64,000 nucleotides of DNA from an uncultured Collinsella sp. (lineage in GTDB: Bacteria > Actinomycetota > Coriobacteriia > Coriobacteriales > Coriobacteriaceae): the NCBI GenBank assembly GCA_958452935.1, contig CAUDVX010000003.1, positions 74,613 through 138,612 on the forward strand, written 5' to 3'. The notes beneath the pieces are model-generated. The model saw only the letters and a program-made list of their open reading frames with translations. It had not been told where the DNA came from and did not search any database. A program made the position numbers and the translations under genes. Shown here piece after piece: positions 8,293 through 18,502 of this stretch (position 1 is its first letter; every line of letters starts with the position of its first letter).

Positions 8293-11097
8293 CTATAGCG
8301 AAACGGATCCGTTTTTCTTGATGCGGGCGAGTATGTTTTTGAGCTTGTTAAAGTCGAGCGGTTTGGACAGATGGGCGTTCATGCCGGCGTCGTGTGCCGC
8401 CTTGGCGTCCTCGGCAAAGGCATTGGCGGTGAGCGCGATGATGGGGATATCGGCTGCATCGACCTTCTCGCTCAGGCGAATCGCGCGGGTTGCCTCGTAA
8501 CCGTCCATGTCCGGCATCATAATGTCCATCAGGATCGCATCGAAGCTGCCGGCGGGATGAGACAGGTACAGATCGACGACTTCGTTGCCGTTGACGGCGC
8601 GGGTGACCACGACGCCCTCGGATTCTAGCAGCGTCTGGGCAATCTCGGCATTCAATTCGTTGTCTTCGGCGAGCAGCACGTTCATGTCGGCGAGCGAGCA
8701 GTCGAGCGCCCTCTCGACCGTATTCGCCCGCGCCCGGGGGTTCTTGTCGATATCGAGCGGAATTTCCACGTAGAACGTGGTGCCCACATGGAGTTCGCTG
8801 GTGACTTCGATGGTGCCGCCCATCAGTTCAATAAGCGACTTGACGATTGGCATGCCCATGCCGGTTCCTTGGAACTTGCTGCGCGCATCGTCACCTTCTT
8901 GGGCAAACGGCTCATAGATATGCTTTAAAAACTCGGGAGCCATGCCAATGCCGGTATCCGAAACGCTAAAGCAAAAGAGCGCGCGCCCGTTATCGAGTGG
9001 CTTGGTCTGTGAACTAAAGGTGACGGAGCCGCCGTGCTTGTTGTACTTAATGCTGTTGTCTAACAGGTTGATCATGACCTGTCGGATATGGGTGGGACTG
9101 CCGATTACGTATGGCCCCGTGGCGTACGGCAGACTATTGTCCTGCATTGTGATGCCGTTACTGGACGCGCGGAGCTTGCACAGCACCAGCGTATCATCAC
9201 AAAGCTCTTTGAGGTTAAAAGGCGCATGTTCCAGTGTTAGCTTGCGGTCTTCGATTTTTCCCATCTCGAGGATGTCGTTGATCAGCGAGAGCAGGTGATT
9301 GGCGGCAACGCGCGCCTTGGCACGGCTCTCGCGGGCGACTTGCATATCGCCTTCCTTCAATTCTTCAATTTCGATAAGGCCCAGGATACCGTTGAGCGGC
9401 GTACGGATGTCGTGGCTCATGCGCGTGAGGAATGCCGTCTTAGCGGCGTTGGCAGCATCGGCTTTTTTGCGCTCGGTTCGAGCGCGCACGAGCGCCCAGA
9501 TGAGCAGGACGATGCCGACCGACAACATACCGATGAGGGTAGCTGCAATGGCGGTGCGGTTGCGGTAAAGGAATTGAAGCGTGTTGGATTCCTGGGCCGT
9601 GTACGACGTGGAGGAGAAATTGCTCGCGGAGAGCGATTCTCCGGCATTGATGATGCCCTTGTTGATGATTCCCAACAGCTCGGGCTTGCCGCGCGACATC
9701 AAGCACGCGAGGTCACAGGTGTCAGGGAGCTCGACCGTCTCGCAGTCCTCGAGATCATAACGGTCACCGATGGTTTTTACGCGTGAACTGGGAGCGACGA
9801 TGCAGTGTGCCGTTCCCTTCCTGAGGGCGTCGAACGCTTCATCGTCGGATTGGTATTCGGTTACGGTCGCTGTGGGGAACAGACTTTCAAGTGCATTTTT
9901 GTTGACAAACGATGATTTGGTGCAGGCGATGTTCTGAAGGTCTTTGTTCAGGTTGCTGCCGGTGTGGATGGCGGTGAGGGACATGGTCCCCAACGATACC
10001 GACTGCACAACGCCTGATTGCTCGGCGAACCAGTAATCTCGGTATGCCGGCAGCGCAACGTCTATGCTTCCCTCTGACAGGGCCTTTGACATCATCTTGT
10101 AGCTATCAAAGGCGACGGTTTTGACCGTAATGCCAAATTTATCGTGTAGCGTCGTCGCAAGCGATGTGAGCGAGCCTTCCATTTCGCCGTTTTCGTCTTC
10201 GTTGCAGTAGGGGAGTTTGCCCGTAATGTAGCCGAGCGTGATGGTGTTGTCATTTGCTTTGAGCCAGGAACGTTCGGGGCCGTTGAGCGATGATGAACCG
10301 CTGTTTTGGGCCGAGTAGTTAGATTTGACTTCGTCGATATAGCGTGGGTTGACGCGGGCGATTGCCGACATGGCGGCATTGATGTCGTCCATCAGGTCGG
10401 GGCGGCTTTTGGGGACGGCAAAATAGTAGTCGCTCGAACCAATGTAGAACATGGGGGAGGCGCTGGGCGACGAGGCCGTGTCGTTCATGATAATGGCATC
10501 GACCTCGTTGTTTGCGAGCGCGTCAAAGAGAACGGAGTTCCCGTCATACTCCCTGTATGTGCAGGTGATTCCTTCGTTGGCGGGCCACTGCTGGCCAACG
10601 AAGGTTTGCATAACGCCGGGGTTGCAGCCGATGGTAAGGCCTTGGAGCGCTTGGGGGTCACCCTTGGCCAGATCGTCGCGCTCGGGCTTGGCGTAGATGT
10701 AGTAGCGCTCGGTGCCCTCGGGGTTCGAGGAAAAGAGCAGCTTTTGGGCGCGTTCCTCGGAGTAGGAGATGTTGGGCATGAGGTCGATCTCGCCCGCCTC
10801 GAGCATGTCCATAAGTTCGGTGAAGGTGCCGGAGACGTATTCGTACCGCCAGCCGGGCGTGTAGTACGACAGGGTCTGGAGGTACTCGTAACCCCATCCC
10901 GAGAGACGCTCGCCGGGGGTGCCGTCCTGGAAGCCCTCGTTGTTGACGAGCCAACCAACGCGGACCGTCTTGACTGGCTGATCGGTGTTGGCGGCATAGA
11001 CGGGGGCGGGCGCGGCGGCGCTCAGCACGGTAAGCGCGACAAGCACGATGACCAAGGCGCGAGATATAACTAAACGAAGGGCGACGGTAGCTCTCAC
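8293..11097 (-). CDS. BvgS-like hybrid histidine kinase with two substrate-binding domains
   Basis: The ~934-residue product has a signal/anchor helix (about residues 10-35, ending AAPAPVYA) and two consecutive family 3 solute-binding domains (about 40-265 and 275-500). A TM segment follows at about 515-537, then a HisKA domain with SHDIRTPLNGILG (His562), an HATPase with GTGMGMPIVKSL, and a receiver with Asp858 in LMDIMMPD. This is the BvgS layout without HPt. I prefer the GTG at 11095-11097, preceded by AGGA, over an ATG 11 codons upstream with no ribosome site; this choice is uncertain. It is convergent with the lipoprotein/kinase pair at 4643-7701 and shares a common ancestor with it. No response regulator partner is visible. 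Confidence 0.9.
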   Translation of the reverse strand: MRATVALRLVISRALVIVLVALTVLSAAAPAPVYAANTDQPVKTVRVGWLVNNEGFQDGTPGERLSGWGYEYLQTLSYYTPGWRYEYVSGTFTELMDMLEAGEIDLMPNISYSEERAQKLLFSSNPEGTERYYIYAKPERDDLAKGDPQALQGLTIGCNPGVMQTFVGQQWPANEGITCTYREYDGNSVLFDALANNEVDAIIMNDTASSPSASPMFYIGSSDYYFAVPKSRPDLMDDINAAMSAIARVNPRYIDEVKSNYSAQNSGSSSLNGPERSWLKANDNTITLGYITGKLPYCNEDENGEMEGSLTSLATTLHDKFGITVKTVAFDSYKMMSKALSEGSIDVALPAYRDYWFAEQSGVVQSVSLGTMSLTAIHTGSNLNKDLQNIACTKSSFVNKNALESLFPTATVTEYQSDDEAFDALRKGTAHCIVAPSSRVKTIGDRYDLEDCETVELPDTCDLACLMSRGKPELLGIINKGIINAGESLSASNFSSTSYTAQESNTLQFLYRNRTAIAATLIGMLSVGIVLLIWALVRARTERKKADAANAAKTAFLTRMSHDIRTPLNGILGLIEIEELKEGDMQVARESRAKARVAANHLLSLINDILEMGKIEDRKLTLEHAPFNLKELCDDTLVLCKLRASSNGITMQDNSLPYATGPYVIGSPTHIRQVMINLLDNSIKYNKHGGSVTFSSQTKPLDNGRALFCFSVSDTGIGMAPEFLKHIYEPFAQEGDDARSKFQGTGMGMPIVKSLIELMGGTIEVTSELHVGTTFYVEIPLDIDKNPRARANTVERALDCSLADMNVLLAEDNELNAEIAQTLLESEGVVVTRAVNGNEVVDLYLSHPAGSFDAILMDIMMPDMDGYEATRAIRLSEKVDAADIPIIALTANAFAEDAKAAHDAGMNAHLSKPLDFNKLKNILARIKKNGSVSL

Positions 11098-11184
11098 GTG
11101 CAATCCTAACGAATCGAGACAATACCACATAAGGATACCAGCTCAGCCTGCCTAGCCGGCGGCTGCACCGCTAAACGCTCCCGC

Positions 11185-11242
11185 CCGGCAGTTGGGGACA
11201 GTCCCTTTCTGCCGGCACAAAAGGAACGTCCCTAACTGCCGG
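11185..11242. repeat. Composite hairpin repeat with GGGGACAG core
   Basis: The outer arms CCGGCAGTT (11185-11193) and AACTGCCGG (11234-11242) are perfectly complementary. Inside lies GGGGACAGTCCC, a second GCCGG and an inverted GGAACGTCCC, so the element reads as two head-to-head units. It sits between the kinase start and the potassium channel gene. Confidence 0.75.
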
Positions 11243-11295
11243 TTGTGGGACAATACCGAGCAAACGTGATTGGGCGTCTGGGAAAAGGGGTCGCG

Positions 11296-11721
11296 ATGAA
11301 CAAGTTGAGGACGCTTGCCGACGTGTTGCGCCAGGCTGGCTTTGCGCGCATCACGGGCCTGTTTCTTATCTTTTACCTGCTATGTTCGACGGCCGTCTGG
11401 CTGTCCGAGCCTACGACCCTCACCTTTGGCGATGGACTTTGGTTTAGCTTCGAGACGGTCTCGACCATCGGCTTTGGCGATATCCCGGCCGAAACGCCGG
11501 TTGCCCGCGCCATTACCGTTGTCCTGAGCGTTATCAGCATCTTCTACATCGCCATGCTCACGGGTGTGGCGGTGAACTACTGCAATACGCTCATCAAGCT
11601 GCGCCAAAAGGACACCATGGCGCGCTTTATGGACGATCTGGAGCATTTGGAAGAGCTCGATCGTGACGAGCTCGCCGACCTGTCGCGCCGCGTGCGCGAG
11701 TATCGTCGACGCCAGCGCTAA
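11296..11721 (+). CDS. Two-TM potassium channel subunit
   Basis: The 141-residue protein has a first TM helix (about 18-38), a pore helix with the selectivity filter STIGFGDIP (about 60-68) and a second TM helix (about 75-97). A charged, acidic, coiled-coil-like tail follows (FMDDLEHLEELDRDELADL). Four such subunits normally form a K+ channel in the cytoplasmic membrane. There is no RCK/TrkA-N domain, so this is a minimal Kch-like channel. AGGGG at 5 bases fixes the ATG at 11296; an upstream in-frame ATG at 11245 lies close to the repeat and has no good site. It is followed 35 bases later by the LOG-family gene. Confidence 0.88.
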   Translation: MNKLRTLADVLRQAGFARITGLFLIFYLLCSTAVWLSEPTTLTFGDGLWFSFETVSTIGFGDIPAETPVARAITVVLSVISIFYIAMLTGVAVNYCNTLIKLRQKDTMARFMDDLEHLEELDRDELADLSRRVREYRRRQR

Positions 11722-11756
11722 AACGAACGTCGTGCGCCACAACAAGGGGGACTGAA

Positions 11757-12290
11757 ATGAATATCACCGTGTATCTGGGCGCCAGTGCCGGCAATGACCC
11801 GGCATTTCTGCCCGCGGTACAGGAACTAGGCAGCTGGATTGGCGCCAACGGACACGCGCTGGTATACGGCGGGTCCAAGTCGGGACTGATGGGCGCGCTC
11901 GCCGATAGCGTACTCGAGGCAGGTGGACACGTGACGGGTGTTGAGCCGAGCTTTTTTATCGAGGCCGAGTTTCAACATGACGGTATCGACGACCTCATCG
12001 TGACGAGCGATATGGCCGAGCGTAAAGCCAAGATGATCGAGCTTGGCGATGCCTTCATTGCCTTTCCCGGCGGGACGGGCACGCTCGAGGAGATTGCCGA
12101 GGTTATGTCCGCGGTGTCGTTGGGGCACCTGAGTGCTCCGCGCATCCTGTATAACCTGGACGGTTACTACAACGACCTCAAGGCACTGCTCGGGCACATG
12201 ATTGATAAAGGGCTATCGAGCCCACGGCGCCAGCAGGGCATCTACTTTGCCGACGATTTGAGCGAGATTGCTTCGATTATCAACGGATAA
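11757..12290 (+). CDS. LOG-family protein (cytokinin riboside 5'-monophosphate phosphoribohydrolase type)
   Basis: The 177-residue protein has the Rossmann-like LOG fold with an early GASAG, VYGGSKSGLMG near residue 38 and the diagnostic PGGTGTLEE near residue 104. Members hydrolyse the N-glycosidic bond of nucleoside monophosphates. In non-plant bacteria the physiological role is often unclear, and annotation as a lysine decarboxylase is historical and not supported. The ATG at 11757 follows a GGGGG run. It lies in the same direction as the channel gene upstream and the ClC gene downstream, which appears to have its own promoter. Confidence 0.88.
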   Translation: MNITVYLGASAGNDPAFLPAVQELGSWIGANGHALVYGGSKSGLMGALADSVLEAGGHVTGVEPSFFIEAEFQHDGIDDLIVTSDMAERKAKMIELGDAFIAFPGGTGTLEEIAEVMSAVSLGHLSAPRILYNLDGYYNDLKALLGHMIDKGLSSPRRQQGIYFADDLSEIASIING

Positions 12291-12370
12291 GTCTTGAGCC
12301 TGCCCCACTATGGCTCCCAATGGTGCCGTTCGCGGCGTGGATGGTTGGCTCGTTCGGGCAACGCTCGCTC

Positions 12371-12376
12371 TACAAT
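12371..12376 (+). promoter_or_regulatory. TACAAT -10 box upstream of the ClC gene
   Basis: TACAAT lies 40 bases before the ATG at 12416. The nearest -35-like hexamer (TTGGCT, 12345-12350) is at a long 20-base spacing, so only the -10 is called. Confidence 0.4.
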
Positions 12377-12415
12377 AAAACGCATCTATGTCGACTTTGA
12401 CCGCGGGAGGACCCG

Positions 12416-13720
12416 ATGGATAACCTTGCCAAACCCACAAACCGCGCGCTGTTTTTAGTTAGCGTTGCCGTGACCGGTGCGTTCGCAGGTGCCGCGGTCT
12501 GGCTGTTCTTTTTTGCGATGGAGCACGGTATCGACTATCTATGGACCGAGATTCCGCACGCGCTGGGCGTCGCTTCGCCCGAGCTCGCGAACGGCCCGTT
12601 TGGCTTTTTGCCGTACCCGTTTTTCGTCTGCATGCTGGGCGGTCTGCTGATTGGCCTGTACGAAAAGATGACGGGCACCAAGACCGATGACCTTAACCAG
12701 GTCATGACCAAGGTCAAACAGGATGGGTGCTACCCCTACGAAAATCTGGGCAAGCTGTCGCTTGCCGCGCTGTTGCCGCTGCTGTTTGGCGGCAGCATTG
12801 GACCGGAAGCTGGACTGACCGGCGTCATTGCGGGACTGTGCAGCTGGGTCGGCGATCGCATGCGTCGCTTTGGAGCCGAGTTTAGGGAACTCACGCTGCT
12901 GGGTACCCAGGCTGCCCTGACGGCGCTCTTTACCGCACCCGTCTTTGGCTTTGTGGCTCCGCTCGCCGGTAGCGCCGACGGCCAGGGTGCCAATGATGCT
13001 GAGGACTCCGCATCCGACGAGATCACCATCAAGCTCCCCAAGGCGCAAAAGGCCGTGGTTTACGGCATTGCGATTGCCGGCGGTCTGGGTACCTACCTGC
13101 TGCTTGGCCAGCTTGTGGGCGGCGGCATGGGCATGCCGAGGTTTGAGGCCGCCGAGGTGGGCAACCTGGAGCTTGCTTGGCTCATTCCTCTTGCGCTGAT
13201 CGGCACGGTCTGCGGCTGGCTGTACTTTGTCTCTGAGCACGCGAGCGAAGCATTTGCCCATGCAATAGGGGAACGTCCTGTCGTCAAGGCCATGCTAGCC
13301 GGTCTGGCGCTCGCCATCTGTGGCACGGTCCTGCCCTACACCATGTTTGCCGGCGAGACCCAGGCCGGTGTGCTCATGGAAACCTACCTGACCATCCCCG
13401 CCGGCATGCTGATCGCGACCGGTCTTGTTAAGGCCATGCTGACGCCCGCCCTCATCAACCTTGGTTGGCGTGGCGGCCACTTCTTCCCGGTTATCTTCTC
13501 GGGTGTGAGCTTGGGCTACGGCCTTGCCATCCTCACCGGCGCCGATCCGGTCTTTTGCGTCGCCGTCTGCACAGCCTCGATGATGGGCGCCGTCATGCGC
13601 CAACCCGTTATGGTCGTGGGCCTGTTGCTCATGTGCTTCCCGCTCAAAGGCATCGTCTGTATGATCATCGCCGCCGTCATCGCCGCCGGTATTCCGTTGC
13701 CCAAGCCGCTGCGCAAGTAG
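12416..13720 (+). CDS. ClC-type chloride channel or H+/anion antiporter family protein
   Basis: The 434-residue product has about ten hydrophobic segments and the ClC-family signature GGSIGPEAGLTG near residue 125. This is the variant seen in actinobacterial and YfeO-type members, in place of GREGP. A later WRGGHFFPVIFSG segment (near 345) is the second conserved anion-binding region. A charged insert around residues 190-210 (DAEDSASDEITI) interrupts the first half. GGGAGG precedes the ATG. The family transports chloride, fluoride or other anions; the selectivity cannot be read here. Confidence 0.86.
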   Translation: MDNLAKPTNRALFLVSVAVTGAFAGAAVWLFFFAMEHGIDYLWTEIPHALGVASPELANGPFGFLPYPFFVCMLGGLLIGLYEKMTGTKTDDLNQVMTKVKQDGCYPYENLGKLSLAALLPLLFGGSIGPEAGLTGVIAGLCSWVGDRMRRFGAEFRELTLLGTQAALTALFTAPVFGFVAPLAGSADGQGANDAEDSASDEITIKLPKAQKAVVYGIAIAGGLGTYLLLGQLVGGGMGMPRFEAAEVGNLELAWLIPLALIGTVCGWLYFVSEHASEAFAHAIGERPVVKAMLAGLALAICGTVLPYTMFAGETQAGVLMETYLTIPAGMLIATGLVKAMLTPALINLGWRGGHFFPVIFSGVSLGYGLAILTGADPVFCVAVCTASMMGAVMRQPVMVVGLLLMCFPLKGIVCMIIAAVIAAGIPLPKPLRK

Positions 13721-13804
13721 CACGGCGGCGCACGTCGGGGATATGCCATTTGTCACGGATTTGCGGGCGGCGATCGCGCCCTTCGTGGATTGAGACTCGC
13801 GTGG

Positions 13805-14503
13805 CTACAGGTCGCGTACTCGATAAACCTTGGTGCTGACGGTGCAGCTGATTGCACATAGCGCGAGGGCCAGTACGGCAATTCCTGCGCACAGACCGCC
13901 AAGGACGGCAGGATCGGGATTCGCTCCGGCAATCGACATGAGCCAGTTGCTAATGGGGTTGGAAGAGCTCAGCATTGCCATGGTACCGCAGCCCATCAGG
14001 GCAAACAGGCCGACGGAAAGGCGCAGCGCCTCCATGTGTCCAAATCGAAAGAACAGCGGCTGTGCCAAAAACACCATCATGAGGGAGATGAGCATCGATG
14101 CGGCGGAGGCTATTGTGATCTCAAAGACGGTCTGTCCCGTCGAAGGAATGCCCGTGTGATCGAAGAACGGAAGGGCGATGATGTTCAAAAGCACGGCGGC
14201 GCATGCCATGACGGCCGAGAAAGCAATAATGCACAGGTAGCGTGCGCAGATGATGTCTTTGCGCGAGAACGGCAGCGTTGCCCGATAGCGCTCCCAGCCG
14301 TTTTGGTTATCGTAGCCAGCCAGTGAGTTCATGAATATGATGGGTGACATGGCACTGACGGCGCAGGCGCCGGCGCTTATGCCGGAATCACCGTCCGATG
14401 CGTTGGCGAGGGTCAACACGACGAATATAAACAGGCTGACGCCCGCGATGCTCGGGACGAGCGTGCGAACGATGGCGAGCTCGGATATAAAGGCGCGTTT
14501 CAT
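13805..14503 (-). CDS. ABC-2 type transporter permease of a YtrA-regulated exporter
   Basis: The 232-residue protein has six hydrophobic segments with the layout of small ABC-2 permeases and the cytoplasmic loop GWERYRATLPFSRKDIICARY, typical of this family (about residues 67-88). Its start overlaps the stop of the ATP-binding gene by 4 bases, so the two are translationally coupled. With the GntR gene upstream they form the Ytr-like module gntR-ATPase-permease, which in other Gram-positives exports or responds to antibiotics that disturb the envelope. The substrate is not deducible from the sequence. Confidence 0.87.
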   Translation of the reverse strand: MKRAFISELAIVRTLVPSIAGVSLFIFVVLTLANASDGDSGISAGACAVSAMSPIIFMNSLAGYDNQNGWERYRATLPFSRKDIICARYLCIIAFSAVMACAAVLLNIIALPFFDHTGIPSTGQTVFEITIASAASMLISLMMVFLAQPLFFRFGHMEALRLSVGLFALMGCGTMAMLSSSNPISNWLMSIAGANPDPAVLGGLCAGIAVLALALCAISCTVSTKVYRVRDL

Positions 14504-15381
14504 TTCGAAGCCCCTTTCAGCGTGAGGCGCAGATAGTCATCAATGGTTGCCCGATCGCAGGGAATCTCGGGAAAGGCCTCGAGCGTTTCGCGACGGTTGG
14601 GTACGAGGACGTCCACGCTGTAGACGTGGTGGACGGCACGGGCGCCTTCGACGCAAGCCATAAGCTCGGCAGCCTGCGCTTGGGTACAGTGGGCGATGCC
14701 GGCGCGGTCGGTAATATCCTCGCGCGGTAGGTCAAAAATAATCGAGCCGTTATCGATGCAGATGACGCGGTCGGCGGCGCGATCGAGGTCGGATGTAATG
14801 TGGCTCGAGAGCAGCACGCTGTGCTGGCCGTCGGCGACAAAGGCAAGCAGCTCATCAAGCAGTTCCTCGCGTGCCATGGGATCGAGGCCCGCGGTGGCTT
14901 CGTCCAAAACGAGCAGCTTGGCATTGTGGCTGAGTGCACAGGCAAGCTGCAGTTTCATGCCCATGCCGCGGGAGAGGTCCTTGACTTTTGTCTTGGGATC
15001 GAGGCCAAACCGGTTGATGAATCCGGCGAACGTTTCGCGGTCCCACGTGGGGTACGCCGGGCCTACGAGCGACTCGATCTGGCCCACCTTGAGCGTGGAG
15101 GGGAAGGGGCATGTGTCCAGGACAAGACCGACGCGGGAGCGCAGGCAGCGCTGTGTCTCATCGGGCGCGTCGGCGCCACAGCGCTGCCCAAACAGGCGCA
15201 CCTCGCCGGCATCGAGCTTTATAAGCCCGAGCACGGCGCGAATGGTCGTTGTCTTGCCGGCACCGTTAGCGCCCACAAAGCCAACAATCTGGCCGGGCTC
15301 CACGGCGAGCGTGACATCACGCAGCGAAAAACAGTCGCTCACGCGGCGTGAGACACCTTTGAGTTCTAGCAAGTTTTGCAT
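14500..15381 (-). CDS. ABC transporter ATP-binding protein (YtrB/BcrA type)
   Basis: The 293-residue ATPase shows Walker A GANGAGKTT (about residue 40), a Q-loop, an ABC signature variant LSRGMGMKLQLA (about 138) and Walker B LLVLDEATAGLDP, with the H-loop in LLSSHI. The C-terminal ~80 residues are the usual variable extension of drug-exporter ATPases. It is the middle gene of a three-gene operon, 23 bases downstream of the GntR regulator and coupled to the permease. It energises export through the permease at the cytoplasmic membrane. Confidence 0.92.
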   Translation of the reverse strand: MQNLLELKGVSRRVSDCFSLRDVTLAVEPGQIVGFVGANGAGKTTTIRAVLGLIKLDAGEVRLFGQRCGADAPDETQRCLRSRVGLVLDTCPFPSTLKVGQIESLVGPAYPTWDRETFAGFINRFGLDPKTKVKDLSRGMGMKLQLACALSHNAKLLVLDEATAGLDPMAREELLDELLAFVADGQHSVLLSSHITSDLDRAADRVICIDNGSIIFDLPREDITDRAGIAHCTQAQAAELMACVEGARAVHHVYSVDVLVPNRRETLEAFPEIPCDRATIDDYLRLTLKGASK

Positions 15382-15404
15382 GGTATAGCCTTTCTTGCAG
15401 ATGG

Positions 15405-15785
15405 CTACTGCATGGTTTCGGGGGCTACCAGGTCGAGCATCTCGTGCAGTTTGTCGCGCGTGACGCCCAAGGCTTCGGCTTGGCTTGCCGCTTTCGCAAG
15501 CAGCTCTTCGATATGGCAGAGCTGGTTTTCGCGCAAAAGCTCCTGGTTGCCCTCGGCGACAAAACAGCCCTTGCCCTGCACGGTGCAGATAAACCCGAGC
15601 TGCTCCAGGTCGGCGTAGGCGCGCTTGGTGGTGATGACGCTCACGCCAAGATCGCTCGCGAGTGCACGGATGCTGGGGAGTTTGGCTCCCGCAGCGAGCG
15701 TGCCCGATAAGATCTGAGCTTTGACTTGCGAGGTTATCTGCTCGTAGATGGGCTTATCGCTCGAATTGGATAGGATGATGTCCAC
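15405..15785 (-). CDS. GntR-family regulator, YtrA subfamily
   Basis: This 126-residue protein is a short GntR regulator: an N-terminal winged helix-turn-helix (KLPSIRALASDLGVSV, VQGKGCFV, residues 10-75) followed by a ~50-residue helical dimerisation tail, the YtrA layout with no large effector domain. YtrA proteins repress their own operon and are relieved by envelope stress or antibiotics. A strong inverted repeat lies 28 bases upstream of the start and is the obvious operator. The regulator leads the exporter operon. Confidence 0.9.
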   Translation of the reverse strand: MDIILSNSSDKPIYEQITSQVKAQILSGTLAAGAKLPSIRALASDLGVSVITTKRAYADLEQLGFICTVQGKGCFVAEGNQELLRENQLCHIEELLAKAASQAEALGVTRDKLHEMLDLVAPETMQ

Positions 15786-15812
15786 AGCGGCTCCTTAGCT
15801 GTTGGGCTACAC

Positions 15813-15846
15813 GTGTATATAACCGGTAAGCACAGTATATATACAC
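15813..15846 (-). promoter_or_regulatory. Palindromic operator of the GntR/ABC operon
   Basis: GTGTATATA (15813-15821) and TATATACAC (15838-15846) are a perfect 9-bp inverted repeat with a 16-base centre. It overlaps the A+T-rich promoter region just upstream of the GntR gene. The GTGTA...TACAC form resembles known YtrA-type operators, so it is the predicted autoregulatory site. Confidence 0.75.
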
Positions 15847-15947
15847 TATGCACAGTTATGCAAGAGGCAAATGTGGATTGGGCCGGCTACCCAGGCCCCA
15901 ACTGATGAATTTGTCCTGATAGGCGCCCTAGAGCGGGATTTCGCGGC

Positions 15948-15953
15948 TACAAT
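15948..15953 (+). promoter_or_regulatory. TACAAT -10 box upstream of prfC
   Basis: TACAAT lies 47 bases before the ATG at 16001. No convincing -35 hexamer is seen at standard spacing. Confidence 0.4.
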
Positions 15954-16000
15954 AGGGCGGTTACATCGACGTAATGCACTCAATGCAAGAAAGGATCCGC

Positions 16001-17614
<1,614 letters not shown>

Positions 17615-17620
17615 CGCATT

Positions 17621-17658
17621 GGCGCGGTGGTCCTGTGGGGCTGTCGCGCCGTTTGTTT
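17621..17658 (+). terminator. Possible weak terminator after prfC
   Basis: GGCGCG (17621-17626) and CGCGCC (17645-17650) can pair around an 18-base loop and are followed by GTTTGTTT. The stem is short and the loop long, so this is a weak call. Confidence 0.4.
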
Positions 17659-17770
17659 GCCTTATGCCGCGCGAGCGGCTATCATACCCACCGTCGTCTC
17701 AAGACCGGGGCGTCCGAGCAGTTCGGGTCCGATATCCTGCTCGTTAAACCTAAAACCAAAGGAGTACATA

Positions 17771-18493
17771 ATGATCAAGAAGGTCATGGAGGACTACAAG
17801 GTCCTGCTGCGGAGCATTCCCGCGGCAACGGTTTCGCTGTTTTTCGTGAGCGTCATCATGATGAACCTGCTGGCCAACAAGGAGCTTATCAGCCTGCCGT
17901 ATCTGGCACTCGATTGCGGCTTTGTGGTGAGCTGGGTTTCGTTTTTGTGCCAGGACATGATCTGCAAGCGCTTTGGCGCCAAGGCATCCATCAAAATCTC
18001 TATCCTCGCGCTGCTGGTCAACCTGGCCGTGAGCCTGTGCTTTTGGGCATGCTCGCTCACGCCCGGTATGTGGGGCGCCTACTACGACACCGGCATGATC
18101 GAGGTCAACACCGCCCTTAACGCCACCATTGGCGGCACCTGGTACGTGGTGCTGGGCTCTTCGCTGGCAATGCTCGTTTCTGCCGTGGTTAACTCCACGC
18201 TCAACCAGTCGCTCGGCCGCATGCTCAAAAAGAATAACTTTGCGAGCTTCGCCTTCCGCTCCTATGTGTCCACGGGTGTTGGCCAGTTTATCGACAACTT
18301 GGTCTTTGCCATTGTGGTGAGCCACACGTTCTTTGGTTGGACCTGGGTGCAGGTCCTTATGTGCTCGCTGACCGGCGCTGTTGCCGAGCTGCTGTGCGAG
18401 GTTTTCCTGAGCCCCGTGGGCTACAAGGTCGTGCGCGGCTGGGAGCGCGAGAATGTGGGCTCCGAGTACCTCGAGCGCCACGCAACCGCCTAA
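17771..18493 (+). CDS. VUT-family transporter, probable queuosine precursor transporter (YhhQ type)
   Basis: The 240-residue membrane protein has six hydrophobic segments and matches the DUF165/VUT layout: a conserved polar site in VSWVSFLCQDMICKRFGAKA (residues ~55-75) and the C-terminal SYVSTGVGQFIDNLVFAIV region. Characterised members import preQ0/preQ1-type queuosine precursors. The ATG at 17771 follows AAAGGAG. An upstream extension would include the possible prfC terminator and is rejected. I looked for a preQ1 riboswitch in the ~110-base leader and did not recognise one. It is followed 9 bases later by the SDR gene and is probably cotranscribed with it. Confidence 0.8.
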   Translation: MIKKVMEDYKVLLRSIPAATVSLFFVSVIMMNLLANKELISLPYLALDCGFVVSWVSFLCQDMICKRFGAKASIKISILALLVNLAVSLCFWACSLTPGMWGAYYDTGMIEVNTALNATIGGTWYVVLGSSLAMLVSAVVNSTLNQSLGRMLKKNNFASFAFRSYVSTGVGQFIDNLVFAIVVSHTFFGWTWVQVLMCSLTGAVAELLCEVFLSPVGYKVVRGWERENVGSEYLERHATA

Positions 18494-18502
18494 GGAGCAA
18501 GT

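Noticed and set aside
17660..17770. preQ1 riboswitch before the queuosine-precursor-type transporter
   Set aside because: I did not see the A-rich pseudoknot tail or the conserved hairpin core; the leader looks ordinary.
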